DNA of 64,000 nt from Hungatella hathewayi WAL-18680 (GTDB taxonomy: Bacteria > Bacillota > Clostridia > Lachnospirales > Lachnospiraceae). Location: the NCBI RefSeq assembly GCF_000235505.1, contig NZ_JH379030.1, positions 140,609-204,608 on the forward strand. Direction: 5' to 3'. Numbering within the stretch: position 1 is the stretch's first letter; each line of letters begins with the position of its first letter. The notes below the pieces were generated by a model, which did no database searches, was not told the origin of the DNA, and was given only the letters and a program-made list of their open reading frames with translations. The position numbers were made by a program, and so were the translations under genes. Below are positions 17,723 through 26,572 of the stretch, piece by piece.

Positions 17723-19150
17723 TCATCCCTGCATACTGTTGTAACGGCTCAGAAACTCTGTAAACTCCGTATAATCGGCCCCATAATTCTGCTCAATATG
17801 ACCTGCAACTACATATCTGTCCGCAAAATTTTCAGGCTTGCTGTTTGGAGAAACAAAAACCCATACCGCTTTCCCTGACTCCACCTCTCTGGAGTAGAAA
17901 TCCTTCAGCATCTGATGTGTGATTGCGTCCGTATATTTGTCAGTATCACTGACCACCAAAAGCCTATCGTTTGCCATCATAGTTTTATAAAGATTGATTG
18001 CAAGCCGGTCCCTTTTGGGCAGATTATAACAATGATTTCGTTCCAGCAGTTCCGGGTCACCATACCATCTCGCAAAATCTTCTTCCTGACATTTAATCAG
18101 CTTATGATTGGGAATCCCGGCTCTGGATACCTTATCAAATATGCCAAGATTTAAATTATCCCCAGGAGAAAGACATTCAATGATGTTGTCTAATGACCCC
18201 AGATTGAGGAACTTCACTTTCATAGGGTAACGGCTTTTATAACCATAACCAAGCCTCTTTTTCAAGATATCAAATAAAAAGCCATCAACATCAGCAACAC
18301 ATACGATTTCCCCTGCATAAAAATCAAGCGGCTGTTGACCACCATCTGTAAATACGGACTCGATATTCAGAGTAAGCATCGGACTTGTGACAACGGCTGT
18401 TTTACTATCCCGCACATAAATCTTTTCCCGAAAAATAGAACTGACAATTCCCTGTATCTTCTGCTTATTCTCAGGGTTATTTTCTGCATTGCTAAAAATT
18501 TGTCCTTTATTTAAAAACAGGATACATTCCGCATAGCTTTCCAGAATTTCCATATCGCTGCTTGTAAATAAAAATGCTATCCCCTCGCTCTGCAGTTTTG
18601 CAAAAAGCGCCTGAATCTCTCTTTCCTCACGCTCCGTACATTTTAGGAAAAAATCATCAATTAAAATAATTTCCGCCCCTGCCAGTCTTGCTTTGATAAT
18701 CTCCAGCAGCAGAATTTCATACGAACTTAAACTCTCTACTCTTCGGTTAATCGGAATCTGTATGTTATATTTTTGTAAAACCCCCTGTATCCGTCTCTTC
18801 TCCCCAACACTGTCGACCAATATATGTCCTTTTTTTCCCTTAAAGCAGCACAAATTCTCCCAGACACTGAGGGACCCCAGCAAGGTTGCTTCTGCTTCAA
18901 TTCGAGCCACCATCGGCCAGCACTGCGGTATTCCCTGATGGTAGTCAACGTTTTTTTCATAAACAGCGACCTCTCCTCTGGATGGCGATACTTTCCCCTC
19001 TACCAAATCTAAAATCATACTTTTACCAGAAGAAAAAGTTCCATATATTCCTAATATATCACTTTTAAAAAGGCGAAAATTCAAATGTTTAATAGTATTT
19101 CCATGATTCATTAAATCAACGTAATGAGCTGCAAATAATTCCTCTCTCAT
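17723..19150 (-). CDS. Degenerate double ABC ATPase-like protein (RbsA/MglA-related)
   Basis: 475 residues laid out like sugar ATPases with two ABC halves, but with damaged catalytic motifs. First half: Walker A GTFSSGKS (37-44) intact; signature LSSYE (141-145) instead of LSGGE; Walker B IILIDD (161-166) with Asp in place of the catalytic Glu; Ser in place of the switch His (TSSDME). Second half: no GKS/T in the Walker A position (GEIVCVADVDG, 280-290). It may bind a nucleotide but efficient hydrolysis looks unlikely. Its start overlaps the kinase stop by 4 bases, coupling it to signalling rather than to a binding protein. Family assignment is moderate; function inferred. Confidence 0.72.
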   Translation of the reverse strand: MREELFAAHYVDLMNHGNTIKHLNFRLFKSDILGIYGTFSSGKSMILDLVEGKVSPSRGEVAVYEKNVDYHQGIPQCWPMVARIEAEATLLGSLSVWENLCCFKGKKGHILVDSVGEKRRIQGVLQKYNIQIPINRRVESLSSYEILLLEIIKARLAGAEIILIDDFFLKCTEREEREIQALFAKLQSEGIAFLFTSSDMEILESYAECILFLNKGQIFSNAENNPENKQKIQGIVSSIFREKIYVRDSKTAVVTSPMLTLNIESVFTDGGQQPLDFYAGEIVCVADVDGFLFDILKKRLGYGYKSRYPMKVKFLNLGSLDNIIECLSPGDNLNLGIFDKVSRAGIPNHKLIKCQEEDFARWYGDPELLERNHCYNLPKRDRLAINLYKTMMANDRLLVVSDTDKYTDAITHQMLKDFYSREVESGKAVWVFVSPNSKPENFADRYVVAGHIEQNYGADYTEFTEFLSRYNSMQG

Positions 19151-19929
19151 ACTCCCATCCCTGTCTGAACCGGAAGCGACAACCAGACCTCCGTCCCAAT
19201 TCCTTCACAACTGTCAACTGTGATACCAAATGGAAGACCATAGTACAACTTAATGCGTTTATTAACATTTCGCAGTCCAATCCCGCTATGACTCCCTCCT
19301 TCTGTGCCAAAACGCCCCTCATCCCGGATACTCTCCCGCAGCCTGTCCAATTTTTCCAAATTCATGCCAGTTCCATTGTCAGACACACAAATCTCTAAAA
19401 TGTTTCCCATTTTTTTTGCTTCAATATGAATTTCACCGCCCAACGTCGTATCCTTCAGCCCATGAATAATAGCATTCTCAACTAACGGCTGAAGAGACAG
19501 CTTCGGTATGCCAATCTCCTGCAGACTCTCCATAGGGCCAAAATGAATCTTGAATTTCTTTGGAAAACGAAACTGCTGAATGGAAATATAATTCTTTAAG
19601 TTGTCCAGTTCCTCCTTCAATGTCACGATTCCCTCCCGGCCACTGATACTGTATCTGAAATACTGTGACAGGGCAAGTGTAATATCTGCCACACTGCGGT
19701 CTCCATTAATCAATGCCATACTGCAGATACACTCTAACGTATTATATAAAAAATGGGGGTTAATCTGATTGGCCAGTATGGCCAAATCTGTCTGCTTTTT
19801 TAGCAAATCATATTCATCATTTTCTTTCTGCTCATGAACTGCCTTTTCCACGTTTTCAGCAATCAGCTTATCAATCTGACTTTGTGTCATTATCATAATC
19901 CGGTTCATAACCACAGGTACCTCATCCAT
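19147..19929 (-). CDS. Soluble YesM/LytS-type sensor histidine kinase without sensor domain
   Basis: 260 residues: a short N-terminal helical part, then the His_kinase domain with NPHFLYNTLECIC (phospho-acceptor His) and a GHKL ATPase (PLVENAIIHGLKD, DNGTGM, GIGLRNVNKRI). YesM kinases normally carry two membrane helices and an extracellular Cache domain; both are missing here. The start region overlaps the response-regulator stop by 8 bases; a second ATG at 19908, preceded by GAGGT, may be the true start. Its stop overlaps the ABC-like gene. The signal must come from a partner, plausibly the ABC-like protein and permease. Confidence 0.88.
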   Translation of the reverse strand: MDEVPVVMNRIMIMTQSQIDKLIAENVEKAVHEQKENDEYDLLKKQTDLAILANQINPHFLYNTLECICSMALINGDRSVADITLALSQYFRYSISGREGIVTLKEELDNLKNYISIQQFRFPKKFKIHFGPMESLQEIGIPKLSLQPLVENAIIHGLKDTTLGGEIHIEAKKMGNILEICVSDNGTGMNLEKLDRLRESIRDEGRFGTEGGSHSGIGLRNVNKRIKLYYGLPFGITVDSCEGIGTEVWLSLPVQTGMGV

Positions 19930-21499
19930 ATATTTTTCTATATTCGCTCGGCTTTACCCCTACAACCCGTTTAAATATTTTGCTGAAATATCTGACATCT
20001 GAATATCCGATTTCACATGCAATTTCGCTGATATTGAGGTCACCCTGTTTCAACATGTCCCGTGCTTTCTGCAGTTTGATTTCTGTCACATATTCAGACA
20101 AAGATTTTCCGGTTTCTTTCTTAAACAAATACGAAAAATAGGCTGCACTGAGATTGACATGCTGTGCAATCTCCTCCAGCCTGATATTCAACTGATAGTT
20201 CTCTTCGATGTATTGACAGGCGCTCCTGACAGGTTTCACATGTTTCTTATCCAACGCCTCTTTTATATGGTGCATCACTTCAAGTACCAGCTCTGAAACA
20301 TTCTCCTTTAAACCTTTTTCTGTATAAGACAGACGAACAATCTGCCGATATCGTTCCAAAACAGCCTCCACATCGGTAAAAGTGGAAATCGGTTCTTTGT
20401 TCAGACGGATTAATTCTCCCATTACCTCAGCCAAAAAATCTGTGACACTTTTATTGCGCAAAACCTCATATGGAAGAGAAAAAAACTGGTCCATACATTT
20501 CAAAAACAACTCTTCATCTATAATTTCAAATGATTTTATAAAATGATTTCTTAACTCAGAAAAATCATATTCTACGGAAAGATTCCGTTCTCTATCATAA
20601 ATAACCCGTTCTACCCCCGCAAATAAACGTTGCCAGATTACCTGCTGGATGGACGAGCACAACTCAATCAATTTATTGGGATTGTCAACCGCTCTGCTGA
20701 CACAAACCGTAAACTTCAGCCCCCGAAAAAGTTCAGTAACACTTGCCGTTTCTAAAAATATTTGCTGCACGCTCTCCTGAAGTTCCAATTCTGAGTTTAA
20801 CTGATAATTTACCGTAGCCAGTACCCCTTCGGACTTGTATTCAAAAATCATATCGTTACAGGCTTCTGACAGCCTAAGTCTCATAATATTCCCAACCTGT
20901 TTTAAAACTGCGGAGACATCAATATCCAGCTGATGACTCTCCTGTTCAAAATCCAGCTTCACGAGAATCATCCGAAAACGCCCACTCTCAAAACGGGTGG
21001 CAAAAATTCTGTTGATATCTTCCACAGACTTTGGATTCTTCACCAAATCCGTCAATACCTGCTGTGATATGAACTGCAGACGCCGTAATTCGCGTCCTTT
21101 TTCGTCCTCCGTCTCCCGCCCTTGCGTCTTTATGGTATCCTTTACCTTCCTTAAGGTAGTATTAAGTGTTTCTTCTGTGATTGGTTTCAAAAGATAATCT
21201 TCTACTTTATATTTTAACGCATTGTATGCATATTCAAAATGCCGATATCCGCTTACAACAATAAACTTGCAATGTTTCTCTGCATTATAGGCCTGCCGAA
21301 TCACCTCCAGGCCATCCAGCTTTGGCATACTGATATCTGTGATAACAATATCAGGTGACTGGTCCAATATCATCTGCAGCAGGCTCTCTCCATCATATGC
21401 CATGCCTACAAGTTCCAAATCCAGCTCTTCAAAATGAATGAGCATTGAGATTCTTTTACAAATAAGTTCTTCATCATCAGATATAATCACCCGCAGCAT
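19922..21499 (-). CDS. YesN-type response regulator with AraC DNA-binding domain
   Basis: 525 residues: an N-terminal receiver domain (MLRVIISDDEEL, phosphorylation Asp in DIVITDISMPKLDG), a long central region of unknown fold, and a C-terminal AraC double helix-turn-helix (ROLES: IAQHVNLSAAYFSYLFKKE for the first helix pair and ISEIACEIGYSDVRYFSKIF for the second). It is the partner of the soluble kinase that follows. The start at 21499 follows GGGAGG; an upstream ATG has none. It is the first gene of a four-gene overlapping set, and probably controls that set or the neighbouring importer operon. Confidence 0.92.
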   Translation of the reverse strand: MLRVIISDDEELICKRISMLIHFEELDLELVGMAYDGESLLQMILDQSPDIVITDISMPKLDGLEVIRQAYNAEKHCKFIVVSGYRHFEYAYNALKYKVEDYLLKPITEETLNTTLRKVKDTIKTQGRETEDEKGRELRRLQFISQQVLTDLVKNPKSVEDINRIFATRFESGRFRMILVKLDFEQESHQLDIDVSAVLKQVGNIMRLRLSEACNDMIFEYKSEGVLATVNYQLNSELELQESVQQIFLETASVTELFRGLKFTVCVSRAVDNPNKLIELCSSIQQVIWQRLFAGVERVIYDRERNLSVEYDFSELRNHFIKSFEIIDEELFLKCMDQFFSLPYEVLRNKSVTDFLAEVMGELIRLNKEPISTFTDVEAVLERYRQIVRLSYTEKGLKENVSELVLEVMHHIKEALDKKHVKPVRSACQYIEENYQLNIRLEEIAQHVNLSAAYFSYLFKKETGKSLSEYVTEIKLQKARDMLKQGDLNISEIACEIGYSDVRYFSKIFKRVVGVKPSEYRKIYG

Positions 21500-21634
21500 G
21501 CTCCCACCTCCCACAGACCATTCAAAAGCCTTCATTTTTTATCCAGCCCAAGATGCTCCATTTATAGACAATATCCCTACATGCTAATTATAGCTTTCGC
21601 TCAAAAGGCTGTCAATATCCGTTCTCATCACCGT

Positions 21635-22177
21635 TTAAACATTTGTAAAGAAATGAAGCAGAACCGGGCTTAACCAGGCTTCCGACGCGGTCCCCACCAC
21701 CAGAAGAAGAACCAGCAGGGAAAGTCCCAGCGGGCGCAGCAGATGGTGTTCTTCACCTGCCCAGGACGCCAGAATTAATGCAATGGGAAGGTAACACAGG
21801 GCATGGGGCATCACCGAGGCCAGATAAAATACCAGCCCCATCACACCTTTCTGCACCGTAATCACCGACAAAACGACGGCGATACTTCCCCCTGCCATCA
21901 GAGACAGGACGTAAAATCCGGGGATGGAGAACACGGTCACGCTGAGCAGCCATCCACCCAGAAATTCTAACCCTCTCTGTCGCAGCACATAGAGCCACAT
22001 CTGCCGCTTTCCCTCCCAGTTAAGGCCCTGCTCCGCCAAAAACAGGGTATCAAAATAGCCAATCTGCTGTTTCATCTCTCCACCGAGCAGATTGGCTATG
22101 ATTGTACCTCCCAGAACTCCCGCAAGAAAACAGATCAGCAGACGGTCCTGGTATGTGATGGTAACTCTGTTTTTCAT
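21635..22177 (-). CDS. spoIIM: Stage II sporulation protein M (SpoIIM-like)
   Basis: A 180-residue membrane protein with four to five hydrophobic segments and a short cytoplasmic start, of the SpoIIM type. The central GFYVLSLMAGGSIAVVL segment and LVFYLASVMPHALCYLPIAL match the family layout. SpoIIM with SpoIID and SpoIIP drives membrane migration during engulfment of the forespore. It lies between nudF and, after 17 kb of other genes, xerD; in Bacillus and many Clostridia these genes are close neighbours, which supports the call. Sequence similarity alone is moderate. Confidence 0.8.
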   Translation of the reverse strand: MKNRVTITYQDRLLICFLAGVLGGTIIANLLGGEMKQQIGYFDTLFLAEQGLNWEGKRQMWLYVLRQRGLEFLGGWLLSVTVFSIPGFYVLSLMAGGSIAVVLSVITVQKGVMGLVFYLASVMPHALCYLPIALILASWAGEEHHLLRPLGLSLLVLLLVVGTASEAWLSPVLLHFFTNV

Positions 22178-22282
22178 GATAGTTCATCCAATCCATCTGT
22201 CCTTACTGAATTCTATGAACCGTGTCAGACAACTATGTCTGGAATCTGGTATCTCATTGGCGCGCTTCTATATTACCGCGTT

Positions 22283-22819
22283 CTACTTACCGTATTTCAC
22301 CGCGTAGGCCGTGATAGCCGCCACCGTCTTGGCATCCGTCATCTTCCCGCTGTAAATCATCTCCAGCAAATCGGAAAGTTCCCAGGCTTCCACCTCTATC
22401 TCCTCGTCATCGTCCAGATTCTGATGGGACGGAATCAGATTCTTCGCCACAAAGATATCAATCCCCTCGTCACAGAAGGCCACCGTGGTGTTGACCCGGA
22501 TTAAAAATTCCAATTCCTCCGTGCGAAATCCCGTCTCCTCCTCCAACTCCCGGTAGGCGCATTCAATTCTCGGCTCCTTCGGGTCATCCACCTTGCCCGC
22601 CGGTATCTCCAGCGTCTCTCTGTCCAGGGCGTTGCGGTACTGGCGCACCATGAGAATCTTTCCATCCTCCGTCACGGGAACCACAGCGGCCGCGCCGTCA
22701 TGATGAATGAAATCCCAGTGGGCCTCATTGCCATTGGCTATCACCGTATCCTGATAGATGGAAATGACCGTCCCCTTATATTTTAACTCCCTGTTTAAAC
22801 GCACTACTGGCTCTACCAT
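22283..22819 (-). CDS. nudF: NUDIX hydrolase, ADP-ribose pyrophosphatase type
   Basis: A 178-residue protein with the pattern of ADP-ribose pyrophosphatases: VVPVTEDGKILMVRQYR before the Nudix box and EIPAGKVDDPKEP followed by CAYRELEEETGF. The box has one extra residue between its Gly and first Glu compared with GX5EX7REUXEEXGU. It hydrolyses ADP-ribose to AMP and ribose 5-phosphate in the cytoplasm. The start at 22819 follows GAGAGA; the earlier in-frame ATG has its purine-rich stretch too close. Next gene downstream is spoIIM, the usual neighbour. Confidence 0.9.
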   Translation of the reverse strand: MVEPVVRLNRELKYKGTVISIYQDTVIANGNEAHWDFIHHDGAAAVVPVTEDGKILMVRQYRNALDRETLEIPAGKVDDPKEPRIECAYRELEEETGFRTEELEFLIRVNTTVAFCDEGIDIFVAKNLIPSHQNLDDDEEIEVEAWELSDLLEMIYSGKMTDAKTVAAITAYAVKYGK

Positions 22820-22987
22820 ATCTCTCTCGCCGGGCAGGCGCCCCGGCATTCCTTTCGTTATATTTTTTCACGGCCAATTTTATGGCCCAGCAGGGTGACA
22901 TATAGCCCTGCTTTTTATGAAAAGGCCTTGCCTGCGGCCCTTCACAATCTCTCGCAATCTCTCACAATTCGTCACAATATCCTAGTA

Positions 22988-24355
22988 TCAAGGCGTCTCC
23001 ACCACTCCGATAAACAGCCATCCCGCCTCGTCCGAGCGAATCCCAAACAGAAACGGTCTGTCCAGTATCATATCTCCCACCTTGGTTTCCTCAATCAGCG
23101 CACATCCGGCCAGAGCCATCATCGTGTAGGCCGCTCCCTCCACTCCGGACTCATCCACACCGATATGAGTTTCCTGAATGACGCTGCTCACCAGCACCGG
23201 CGCATCCGTCATATAACTGAAATCCGCTGTCACCTCAAACATATCCCCGGCTCCCAGCCTTCGCAGCGTATCCTCCAGTTTCATGCTGCTGCCAAAGGAA
23301 AACTTGGGCATCTTCCAGTTGACCTCCATAGTCTCATATTCCCCGTTCAGCGCCTCTTTCAGCTTCTCCGGCGTGGCAAACAGCTCGGAGACATCCCGCC
23401 CCTCATCCGGCAGTACAAACACCATGGACGTGTTATTTCCCGTATTAATCATGGACGCCCGGTATCCGTCGCCCTCCCGGTATGGGTAACCTGTCACCGT
23501 CATATTCATAAAATCTGCAGTCACCTCAGAGCCATCCGACCTGGTAAATGTATCCGGCTTCGTAGCCTCCTCCGGGAATTTATTCTTCCAGGAACCATAA
23601 TAATACAAGGTATTGATAAGTGCAAGCACTGTCTCCTCATCCTTGGTCAGTTCCGGCTCCAGCACTCCGTTTGTCTTCTCTTTTATCCACTGCCCCATCT
23701 CCTTCCAGGTCTCATCCTCCGCGAATGACACCCGGTGAATGGAGGCATAATACTGGTCTGTCAGCTGGTTGACATAATCTGGCTTCAGCTCCATTTTCCC
23801 ATCTGCCCACAGAGAGTTGGCGATGAGAATCTCCGGCTTCTTTTCCTCTCCAAGCCCCGGCTCGTACTCCTCCTGGTAAACCTCATGGAATCCCTGCTGA
23901 TAACGGAGATACCGGTAAATGTTTCCGCTCTGTGTCGCCAGCTCTTCCCGCTCCTTCGTTCCCAGAAGGCCCGATATTTCCTCAAATGTCTTCCCATCCG
24001 CCCCGGCTCCCGCCATGGCCAATGCATAGTAAAGGCTTAGAGGGCTGTAATTCACATTTTCCTCCGCCCCCTGCAATATCTGGGCGGCGCTCTCATAGGC
24101 AAACGCATCCAGTCCCGCCCGGAAAGAGTCGGTTATCTCGTTCTCATCCAGCTTCTGCCGGTAGCCTTCCCATATCTCATCCGTATCCTTTCCCGTTACC
24201 TCTTCCAATGCCGCAGGCTCTATCACCTCTGTCACACCTTTCTCGCTTCCCGTCTCTGTCTTTGAATCTCCCTGTTCCACAGCCGGCGGTTTGGCGCCAC
24301 ATCCGCCAAGAATCAATGCTGCCGCCAGCATGAGGGCTCCTGCTCGTTTTCTCAT
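22988..24355 (-). CDS. Lipoprotein serpin (serine protease inhibitor)
   Basis: 455 residues. A lipoprotein signal (MRKRAGALMLAAALILGGC, Cys19) and a 60-residue acidic linker precede a full serpin domain: NVNYSPLSLYYALAMAGAGA, LALINTLYYYGSWKNKF, ETHIGVDESGVEGAA (hinge) and the C-terminal DRPFLFGI. The hinge resembles inhibitory serpins, with Gly at about P12 and Tyr at about P9. Counting 17 residues from the hinge Glu puts P1-P1' at Cys-Ala. It would sit on the cell surface and trap host or bacterial proteases. The start at 24355 follows GGAAGGA. Gut Firmicutes are known to carry secreted serpins (siropins). Confidence 0.93.
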   Translation of the reverse strand: MRKRAGALMLAAALILGGCGAKPPAVEQGDSKTETGSEKGVTEVIEPAALEEVTGKDTDEIWEGYRQKLDENEITDSFRAGLDAFAYESAAQILQGAEENVNYSPLSLYYALAMAGAGADGKTFEEISGLLGTKEREELATQSGNIYRYLRYQQGFHEVYQEEYEPGLGEEKKPEILIANSLWADGKMELKPDYVNQLTDQYYASIHRVSFAEDETWKEMGQWIKEKTNGVLEPELTKDEETVLALINTLYYYGSWKNKFPEEATKPDTFTRSDGSEVTADFMNMTVTGYPYREGDGYRASMINTGNNTSMVFVLPDEGRDVSELFATPEKLKEALNGEYETMEVNWKMPKFSFGSSMKLEDTLRRLGAGDMFEVTADFSYMTDAPVLVSSVIQETHIGVDESGVEGAAYTMMALAGCALIEETKVGDMILDRPFLFGIRSDEAGWLFIGVVETP

Positions 24356-24375
24356 ATTTCCTTCCTTTCCGGTAT

Positions 24376-24416
24376 GAAAAAGAGCATCCATAGCCAAGTC
24401 ACAGATGCCCTTTTTC
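24376..24416 (-). terminator. Terminator after proC
   Basis: Arms GAAAAAGAGCATC and GATGCCCTTTTTC pair with one mismatch; on the minus strand the stem ends in a T-run. It lies between the proC stop (24481) and the serpin start (24355), so the serpin has its own promoter or relies on read-through. Confidence 0.75.
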
Positions 24417-24480
24417 TGCAATGGTGCCTATCACGCGGCGCCCAAGCGCTCCATCTCATGATAGGACCGTGCATCAACCT

Positions 24481-25275
24481 TTATAATCTTTTGCATTTAT
24501 CATAACAGGCATCCGACGCTTTGATGATGGCATTGCGGAATCCGTATTCCTCCAGCGCCGATACCCCCTCGATGGTGGTGCCGCCAGGGGAGCACACATT
24601 GTCTTTCAATGCTCCTGGGTGCATGCCGGTCTCAAGGACCATTTTCGCGCTTCCAAGCACTGTCTGGGCCACCATTTCATAGGCATCCTGACGGGGCAGT
24701 CCGTATTTCACCGCGCTGTCTGCCAGCGCCTCGATAAACATGTACACGTAAGCCGGGGAGCTGCCGCTAGCGCAGGCCACCGCGTTAATCAGCCGTTCCT
24801 CCACCATTTTCACCCGGCCGAAGGAGCGGAAGAATTCCTCAATCGTCGCCTTCTCCTCGTCACTGAACTGGGCCGGATTGTAGCTGACTCCGGTCATGCC
24901 CTCTCCCACCAGGGCCGGTGTGTTTGGCATCGCCCGCACGATTCTCCTGTCAATGCCCAGAGACTCCTTCAACTGGGCAATGGTAATGCCGGGAGCAATA
25001 GAGATAATGATATGCTTCGGCGTCACCACGTTTATGATATTCTGGAGTACCGGCTGGTAATACTGTGGTTTCACCGCCAGCACCAGATACTGGCAGCTGT
25101 TGGCACACTCCGCGTTGCTGTCCACGTGGGGAACGCCGGTTTCCTCCGTCACTTGATTCATCTTATCTGCATTTACATCCGTGAAGATAAGCTCTTCCTT
25201 GTTATAGAATTTCAAAAGGCCCTTCAGGATTGCATATCCCATATTGCCCATACCGATAAAACCGATCTTTGCCAT
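24481..25275 (-). CDS. proC: Pyrroline-5-carboxylate reductase
   Basis: A 264-residue cytoplasmic enzyme with the Rossmann start MAKIGFIGMGNMGYAILKG, the central VLAVKPQYY, RAMPNTPALVGEGMTG and the family signature GALKDNVCSPGGTTIEGV near the C-terminus. It makes L-proline from pyrroline-5-carboxylate with NAD(P)H. The start at 25275 follows GAGGAG. The upstream cell-wall-binding gene ends 33 bases before, so the two may share a transcript, though functions are unrelated. Confidence 0.95.
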   Translation of the reverse strand: MAKIGFIGMGNMGYAILKGLLKFYNKEELIFTDVNADKMNQVTEETGVPHVDSNAECANSCQYLVLAVKPQYYQPVLQNIINVVTPKHIIISIAPGITIAQLKESLGIDRRIVRAMPNTPALVGEGMTGVSYNPAQFSDEEKATIEEFFRSFGRVKMVEERLINAVACASGSSPAYVYMFIEALADSAVKYGLPRQDAYEMVAQTVLGSAKMVLETGMHPGALKDNVCSPGGTTIEGVSALEEYGFRNAIIKASDACYDKCKRL

Positions 25276-25308
25276 ACTCTCTCCTCTCAATGTCCCCGTA
25301 CTCCACGA

Positions 25309-26310
25309 CTATTCAAACAGAACGCCCTGGGAATCCACACGCTTGCCATCCGGTGTCAGGCTGCTAGTCAGCATATAACCCTCCGCCAAATCACAGTAAT
25401 ACAGTTTATCCTTCCACTGAATCCAGCCGGTCAGCATGTAGCCGTTGGAGTCAAAAAAGTACCATTTGCCGTCAATGAACTGCCAGTCGTTGGTGGTGTA
25501 AAGTCCGCCCTGATTCCGGTACCACCAGCCCTTGTCGTCCTTCACCCAGCCAACCGGAAGGGTCGATGAGTCGGCCTCCTGCCCCGGCTCACTGAGACCG
25601 CTGGTCAGATTGCCATACTGCTCCCGGTTGCGGGCCGCCAGCTCATTGCTGACCTGTATCTCCGTGGAATCCACCCACTCGGTTTTATTGTCATCCTTAA
25701 TCTTGTTCACGGCTCTGACTTTGTACGTATAATATCCTGCCTTCGTCATGCAGGGCGCCATATCCAGACTGTTGGTCTGGGAGGTCTGGGTCAGCTTCAC
25801 GTTGACGCCTTCCCGGTAAAGTTTCACCTCATAATAACCTGCATTCAGGGACTCACTCCAGGAGGCCACGGTCTCGGAGGACCAGCCGGCTGACGTAATA
25901 TCCCCGGCCTGCTCATTTAAAGCCGGCAGCTTCAGGGACAGAAGCAGATGGGTGCTGTCCTCTTTCTTCGCATTGACCACAGTCGCGCCCTTCACCGTAA
26001 CGTCTTTTGCAAGCACGGAGAAGTAATATCCCGACTCCGCTTCCAGCCGCACATCCACCGTCGGCACGGAATCCGCCTCCCACTCAAAACCGTCGTTGGT
26101 GACCTGGATATCCGTGGCGGAATACTTGGAGGTCTTATTGTAGACCCTTATTTTCGAGGAATCAATGACCTCGCCCACCTTGATTTCCGACTTTATCTCA
26201 ATGTTAATCATGGTTATTTTATCGTTGCCCGCATAGGAAGTCATCACAGAGCCCCCCAGCGTCATCACTGCCGCCAGCGCCGCCGCCAGCATCCGTTTTC
26301 CAATTCTCAT
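25309..26310 (-). CDS. Secreted protein with choline-binding-type cell-wall repeats
   Basis: About 333 residues. A cleavable signal peptide (hydrophobic MLAAALAAVMTLGG, ending near SYAGN) is followed by a beta-rich region of about 210 residues with no family I recognise, part of which resembles a fibronectin type III fold (residues about 130-220). The last 80 residues are glucan/choline-binding repeats: WVKDDKGWWYRNQGG, DWQFIDGKWYFFDSNGYML, GWIQWKDKLYYCD. It should be exported and held on the wall. Two adjacent ATGs (26313 and 26310) are possible; the second has the better spacing from GGAGAAGG. Confidence 0.85.
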   Translation of the reverse strand: MRIGKRMLAAALAAVMTLGGSVMTSYAGNDKITMINIEIKSEIKVGEVIDSSKIRVYNKTSKYSATDIQVTNDGFEWEADSVPTVDVRLEAESGYYFSVLAKDVTVKGATVVNAKKEDSTHLLLSLKLPALNEQAGDITSAGWSSETVASWSESLNAGYYEVKLYREGVNVKLTQTSQTNSLDMAPCMTKAGYYTYKVRAVNKIKDDNKTEWVDSTEIQVSNELAARNREQYGNLTSGLSEPGQEADSSTLPVGWVKDDKGWWYRNQGGLYTTNDWQFIDGKWYFFDSNGYMLTGWIQWKDKLYYCDLAEGYMLTSSLTPDGKRVDSQGVLFE

Positions 26311-26389
26311 CATCCTTCTCCTCTCCTAAAATTCTTCTCAGAATTTGCCCATATTTATTCTTTTATCAGATTTTTATTTGATACCTATA

Positions 26390-26418
26390 ACTCTAGTATG
26401 GATAATTCTGACTGTCAA
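26390..26418 (-). promoter_or_regulatory. Predicted sigma-A promoter of the cell-wall-binding gene
   Basis: On the minus strand TTGACA and TAGAGT are 17 bases apart, about 80 bases before the start codon at 26310. The -35 is perfect and the -10 matches four of six positions. Confidence 0.6.
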
Positions 26419-26476
26419 TAGAATTCCGGAAAGTTTAAGAAAATCGAAATGGAAAGAACCGGGAATTCCCACACAG

Positions 26477-26518
26477 AAAAAGATGGAATCATGGATTTCA
26501 TCCACATTCCATCTTTTT
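26477..26518 (-). terminator. Terminator after the GH3 gene
   Basis: Arms AAAAAGATGGAAT and ATTCCATCTTTTT pair perfectly around a 16-base centre that can itself form a small stem. On the minus strand the stem ends in a T-run, 55 bases past the GH3 stop codon. Confidence 0.88.
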
Positions 26519-26572
26519 CCAAGGCACACAGGAAACCTAATATTTCCGGTTGCACAGTCCTTCATCTGTTTC

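Noticed and set aside
4684-21634. Mobile element borders around the block between xerD and spoIIM
   Set aside because: I looked for integrase, transposase, tRNA and direct-repeat ends and found none; only the broken gene neighbourhood supports insertion.
22889-22912. Hairpin AGCAGGG/CCCTGCT followed by TTTTT on the plus strand
   Set aside because: It looks like a terminator but no plus-strand gene precedes it, and on the minus strand it has no T-run; probably chance or a leader structure of nudF's upstream region.
22895-23728. Long plus-strand open frame opposite the serpin gene
   Set aside because: It is antisense to a clear serpin, is rich in His, Arg and Pro as expected of a shadow frame, has no ribosome site and matches no family.
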